Position numbers and translations under genes: made by a program | The notes under the pieces: generated by a model | Seen by the model: the letters and a program-made list of their open reading frames with translations, nothing else | The model's database searches: none | What the model was told of the DNA's origin: nothing | From: Salinimonas iocasae | Lineage (GTDB): Bacteria > Pseudomonadota > Gammaproteobacteria > Enterobacterales > Alteromonadaceae | Reading direction: 5' to 3' | DNA: 64,000 nucleotides | Assembly (NCBI RefSeq): GCF_006228385.1 | Contig: NZ_CP039852.1 | Location: 2,000,001 to 2,064,000, forward strand | In this document: piece after piece, positions 60,924 through 64,000 of the stretch | Numbering within the stretch: the first letter of the stretch is position 1 | Layout of the letters: the number at the start of each line of letters is the position of its first letter

Positions 60924-61008
60924 TGGTGCGGAAAGCGGGACTTGAACCCGCACGACCGAAGTCACCACCCCCTCAAGATGGCGTGTCTACCAATTCCACC
61001 ACTTCCGC
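60924..61008 (-). tRNA. tRNA-Leu (GAG)
   Basis: An 85-base tRNA with encoded CCA. The acceptor GCGGAAG pairs with CTTTCCGC-side bases, the D-loop has GGTAGACACG, and the anticodon stem CCATC/GGTGG encloses TTGAGGG with anticodon GAG. A long variable arm follows, typical of leucine tRNAs, and the T-loop is GGTTCAAGTCC. It is 10 bases after secG on the same strand, the position of leuU in E. coli. Confidence 0.97.
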
Positions 61009-61018
61009 AAAACTGTCA

Positions 61019-61372
61019 TTAATCAGGTGTATCAGATGATTCGTTATCATCAGCACCAGGAATATCCCCTTCAGTAGCTGCTGGCGCGGTTTGCTGCACA
61101 GGCTCTTCAAGGTTATTCCAATCGTCGGACGGGCTCTCACGGTTTGCAGTCAGGTTGCCCAGAGTCAGACTTATTAAAAAGAACAACGTCGCTAATATCG
61201 CCGTAGTACGCGTCATAAAGTTGCCAGAGCCAGAGGAGCCAAACACAGTGTTAGAACCACCTGCGCCAAAAGAGGCCCCCATATCCGCACCTTTACCTTG
61301 CTGAATCAAAATAAATCCAACAAGAATAAGCGCTACCACCAAATAGGCTACTAACAGAACTTCGTATACCAT
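61019..61372 (-). CDS. secG: Protein translocase subunit SecG
   Basis: Small subunit of the SecYEG preprotein channel in the inner membrane. It has 117 residues from the ATG at 61372 ([19 protein letters not shown]). Two membrane helices flank the conserved [17 protein letters not shown], and the tail is acidic ([12 protein letters not shown]). A longer open frame overlapping tpiA is rejected. It lies 10 bases after tpiA and just before tRNA-Leu. Confidence 0.96.
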   Translation of the reverse strand: MVYEVLLVAYLVVALILVGFILIQQGKGADMGASFGAGGSNTVFGSSGSGNFMTRTTAILATLFFLISLTLGNLTANRESPSDDWNNLEEPVQQTAPAATEGDIPGADDNESSDTPD

Positions 61373-61382
61373 AACTTCCTCG

Positions 61383-62126
61383 TCAAATTGCCGCTTGGCA
61401 AATTGCCATAAAATCGTCAGTCTTAAGACTGGCTCCGCCAATCAGGCCACCATCAATATCAGGCTGACCAAATAGCGCTTTGGCGTTATCAGGTTTTACA
61501 CTGCCGCCATATAAAATTCTTGTGCGCTGTGCTAGCGCCGCGTCATGTTCAGCCAGGGTGTTGCGAATAAAAGCATGAACTTCCTGCGCCTGCTCTGGCG
61601 AAGCAGTTTTACCTGTGCCAATGGCCCAGATAGGTTCGTATGCGATAACCACACCATCAAGCGTATCCGCTGACATCTCAGCAAACAACGCTGCTACTTG
61701 CTCACCCACAAAGGCATTTACATCGCCCGCTTCACGCACTGATAACGATTCACCCACGCAAATGATAGGGGTCAAACCGGCTTGTTTAGCTTTTGCCGCT
61801 TTTTTTGCTACCAGCAGATTGGTCTCATTATGATCTTCACGACGCTCTGAGTGACCAACGATAACATAATTCGCGCCCAGTTCCTTCACCATGTCCGTAG
61901 ACATATCACCGGTATGTGCGCCATTGCTCAGATGACTGACATCCTGTGCGCCAAGTGAAAATTGCTCACTATTAAACATACTCAGGTAACCATTCGGTGG
62001 GCATACTACAACATCAAGCCCTTCAAATGCCTGTTCGTTAAGCGAATAAGTGAATGCTTCAACCAGAGAACGATCTCCGTTCATTTTCCAGTTGCCCGCA
62101 ACTAATGGCGTTCTGTTATCTGTCAT
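61383..62126 (-). CDS. tpiA: Triosephosphate isomerase
   Basis: Interconverts dihydroxyacetone phosphate and glyceraldehyde 3-phosphate. It has 247 residues. NWKMNG (catalytic Lys), IVGHSERRE (catalytic His) and [12 protein letters not shown] (catalytic Glu) are present. It lies between glmM and secG, the order seen in Pseudomonas and several marine gammaproteobacteria; in E. coli tpiA is elsewhere. Confidence 0.98.
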   Translation of the reverse strand: MTDNRTPLVAGNWKMNGDRSLVEAFTYSLNEQAFEGLDVVVCPPNGYLSMFNSEQFSLGAQDVSHLSNGAHTGDMSTDMVKELGANYVIVGHSERREDHNETNLLVAKKAAKAKQAGLTPIICVGESLSVREAGDVNAFVGEQVAALFAEMSADTLDGVVIAYEPIWAIGTGKTASPEQAQEVHAFIRNTLAEHDAALAQRTRILYGGSVKPDNAKALFGQPDIDGGLIGGASLKTDDFMAICQAAI

Positions 62127-62220
62127 GCTTAGACCTTACCCTGTCTGTAAAGCGGGCGTGATATTAACGATATACGCCCGAATATACAAGTGGAAAAATT
62201 AATAATGTATAGAATTTCAG

Positions 62221-63564
62221 TTAATTGGCCACTTCGCGAACAACATCGGCAATCTTCTCTGCCCATGCCTTTGCATCCGATGCATGTTCAGCCTCAACCA
62301 TGACCCGAATCAAAGGTTCAGTGCCGCTTTTACGCAGTAACACGCGACCGCCATCGCCTAACGCTTCCTCAGCGGTTATTTTGGCATCCAGCACCTGTGA
62401 CATTTCAAGTGGATTTTCCGGGCCCGGCGTATAACGAACGTTGACTAACTCCTGCGGATACTTTTCAAAGCCCTTACTCAAATCATGCAGATTCATATTA
62501 GCGCGAAGCATCGATGTTAACACCTGCAAACCAGCCACGATGCCGTCACCGGTAGATGCAAGGTTGAGATTCAGTACGTGACCTGAGCTCTCGCCCCCGA
62601 TTGCCCAGCCTTTACGTTGTAAAAGCTCCATCACATAGCGGTCGCCCACAGCGCTTCGTGCAAACGGAATACTCAATTTTGTCAGCGCATTTTCCAGCCC
62701 CAGATTTGTCATCAGGGTGCCAACAACGCCGCCCTGTAAACGACCAGATTTCAATGCATCACGAGCAACAATATAAAGAATCTGATCGCCATCCAGGATG
62801 TTTCCTTTGTGATCGACCATCATGATACGGTCACCATCGCCATCCAATGCGAATCCAAGATCCGCCTCTTCTTCAAGTACCCGTTGACGGATACCTTCCA
62901 TCGACGTTGCGCCAACCTCATCGTTGATGTTCAAACCATCTGGCTTAGTACCAATTTCGATCACGTCTGCACCCAGTTCGGACAAGACGTTAGGCGCGAT
63001 ATGATAAGTAGCGCCATGGGCGCAATCGACCACTATTTTTAAGCCTTTCAGTGATAAGTCCGATGGAAATGTGCCCTTACAGAATTCGATGTAACGACCG
63101 GCAGCATCACTGACTCTGACCGCCTTGCCCAACCTGTTTGAAGCAACACACTCCATGGGTTCGTCCATCATCTTTTCGATGGCAATTTCAATGTCATCAT
63201 CAAGTTTGAAACCATCTGCAGAAAAGAACTTAATGCCGTTATCATGATAAGGATTATGTGATGCACTTATCACAATTCCTGCTTCAGAACGGAATGTGCG
63301 GGTAAGATAAGCGATAGCTGGTGTAGGCATAGGCCCTAACAGGCCAATATTTATACCTGCTGCAGATAAACCTGATTCAAGCGCAGACTCGAGCATGTAT
63401 CCCGAAATTCGGGTGTCTTTACCTATCAGCACTTTATTCGTGCCTCTACCGGCCAATACTTTACCTGCGGCCCATCCGAGTTTCACCACGAACTCCGGAT
63501 TTATAGCGCTTTCACCAACTTTGCCGCGTATACCATCAGTACCGAAATACTTACGCTCACCCAT
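62221..63564 (-). CDS. glmM: Phosphoglucosamine mutase
   Basis: Converts glucosamine-6-phosphate to glucosamine-1-phosphate for UDP-GlcNAc, needed for peptidoglycan and LPS. It has 447 residues (E. coli 445). The phosphoserine loop is [16 protein letters not shown] (serine near residue 101), the Mg loop is [13 protein letters not shown] and the sugar loop GGESSGHVL. It follows folP by 3 bases, a conserved pair. Confidence 0.98.
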   Translation of the reverse strand: MGERKYFGTDGIRGKVGESAINPEFVVKLGWAAGKVLAGRGTNKVLIGKDTRISGYMLESALESGLSAAGINIGLLGPMPTPAIAYLTRTFRSEAGIVISASHNPYHDNGIKFFSADGFKLDDDIEIAIEKMMDEPMECVASNRLGKAVRVSDAAGRYIEFCKGTFPSDLSLKGLKIVVDCAHGATYHIAPNVLSELGADVIEIGTKPDGLNINDEVGATSMEGIRQRVLEEEADLGFALDGDGDRIMMVDHKGNILDGDQILYIVARDALKSGRLQGGVVGTLMTNLGLENALTKLSIPFARSAVGDRYVMELLQRKGWAIGGESSGHVLNLNLASTGDGIVAGLQVLTSMLRANMNLHDLSKGFEKYPQELVNVRYTPGPENPLEMSQVLDAKITAEEALGDGGRVLLRKSGTEPLIRVMVEAEHASDAKAWAEKIADVVREVAN

Positions 63565-63567
63565 TTT

Positions 63568-64000
63568 TTATTCTCCTTTTACTGTGTAATCACGAAACGC
63601 GTTAACGATTGCAATGACATCAACCGTTTCCTGCACATCGTGTACACGAATTATTTGTGCGCCGGCTTGCGCCGCGATCGTAGCAAGCGTCAGGCTACCT
63701 GCCAGTCGCTCATCTACTGAATTATTTAAAATCTGGCCTATCATAGATTTTCTGGACATGCCGACCAACAATGGATACCCCATTTCATGTAAAACGGATA
63801 AGCCTGCTAAAAGTTGGTAATTATGCGCCAGAGTTTTTCCAAAACCAAAGCCCGGGTCAAGAATTATGTTACCTTTATGTATACCAGCGTCTACGCAAGC
63901 ACTGATGCGCGCGTTGAGGAACGCCTGAACATCACAGACTACACTTCCATACTCCGGGTCATCCTGCATTGTTTTAGGTGCGCCCTGCATATGCATCAGA
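63568..64000 (-). CDS. folP: Dihydropteroate synthase, C-terminal part (cut by window edge)
   Basis: Condenses pABA with the pterin pyrophosphate in folate synthesis. The last 143 codons are in the window and the frame is open at base 64000. LMHMQGAPKTMQ, ILDPGFGFGKT, VGMSRKSMIG and IIRVHDVQET are diagnostic, including the KSMIG loop and the final RVHDV. The start lies beyond the window. It is just upstream of glmM. Confidence 0.96.
   Translation of the reverse strand, partial: LMHMQGAPKTMQDDPEYGSVVCDVQAFLNARISACVDAGIHKGNIILDPGFGFGKTLAHNYQLLAGLSVLHEMGYPLLVGMSRKSMIGQILNNSVDERLAGSLTLATIAAQAGAQIIRVHDVQETVDVIAIVNAFRDYTVKGE

Overview
The window reads as a chromosomal segment of a marine gammaproteobacterium, most likely Alteromonadaceae (Alteromonas-like). 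This rests on gene content and order: gltA divergent from sdhCDAB-sucABCD, smc-zipA-ligA, kdsB-ycaR-lpxK-msbA next to comEC, folP-glmM-tpiA-secG-tRNA-Leu, a TIGR01782-style TonB-dependent receptor, and a PEP-CTERM protein. This is a family-level inference from recognised proteins; no database search was run.

Layout. 1-1.05 kb: 5' part of a TonB-dependent receptor with a LacI-type operator-like palindrome upstream. 1.5-13.4 kb: TCA-cycle block (sucDCBA, sdhBADC on the minus strand; gltA divergent), with an intrinsic terminator separating sdh from suc and a two-lipoyl-domain SucB. 13.5-16.9 kb: a DUF3429 membrane protein and manB-manC for GDP-mannose precursor supply. 17.1-23.3 kb: glutathionyl-hydroquinone reductase, tcdA, an unknown protein, a DUF2919 protein, rimO, and a kelch/SDR pair. 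23.3-30.7 kb: lipid A/KDO genes (kdsB, ycaR, lpxK, msbA), comEC, a DUF2062 protein and an XRE regulator/membrane protein pair. 30.9-38.7 kb: ligA, zipA, smc, cysZ. 38.7-44.1 kb: a TPR/Sel1-like protein with a metallopeptidase-like HExxH motif, nlpI, cdd, a DUF1244 protein, pnp. 44.4-60.1 kb: a mixed-strand accessory or stress segment: HNH protein, MscS channel, putP-proB-proA, topoisomerase IB, a GSP17M-like membrane protein, SDR + DUF2878, a phosphatase-lipid kinase fusion, gdhA, hemerythrin, DUF1328, DUF2254, Pmp3/YqaE and a PEP-CTERM protein. 60.9-64 kb: tRNA-Leu(GAG), secG, tpiA, glmM, folP (cut by the window end).

The most noteworthy point at large scale is synteny. In most gammaproteobacteria secG-tRNA-Leu is followed by rimP-nusA-infB-rbfA-truB-rpsO-pnp-nlpI. 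Here both ends of that series are present in the expected order and strand, but the rimP-to-rpsO block is missing and about 16.5 kb of stress and osmoadaptation genes sit in its place. The genes there share a theme: proline uptake and synthesis, glutamate synthesis, mechanosensitive efflux, small membrane stress proteins and a di-iron hemerythrin. The most unusual single protein is the membrane-anchored dual-specificity phosphatase fused to a diacylglycerol-kinase-type domain at 53.6-55.2 kb. No CRISPR array, prophage, transposase or insertion sequence was recognised.
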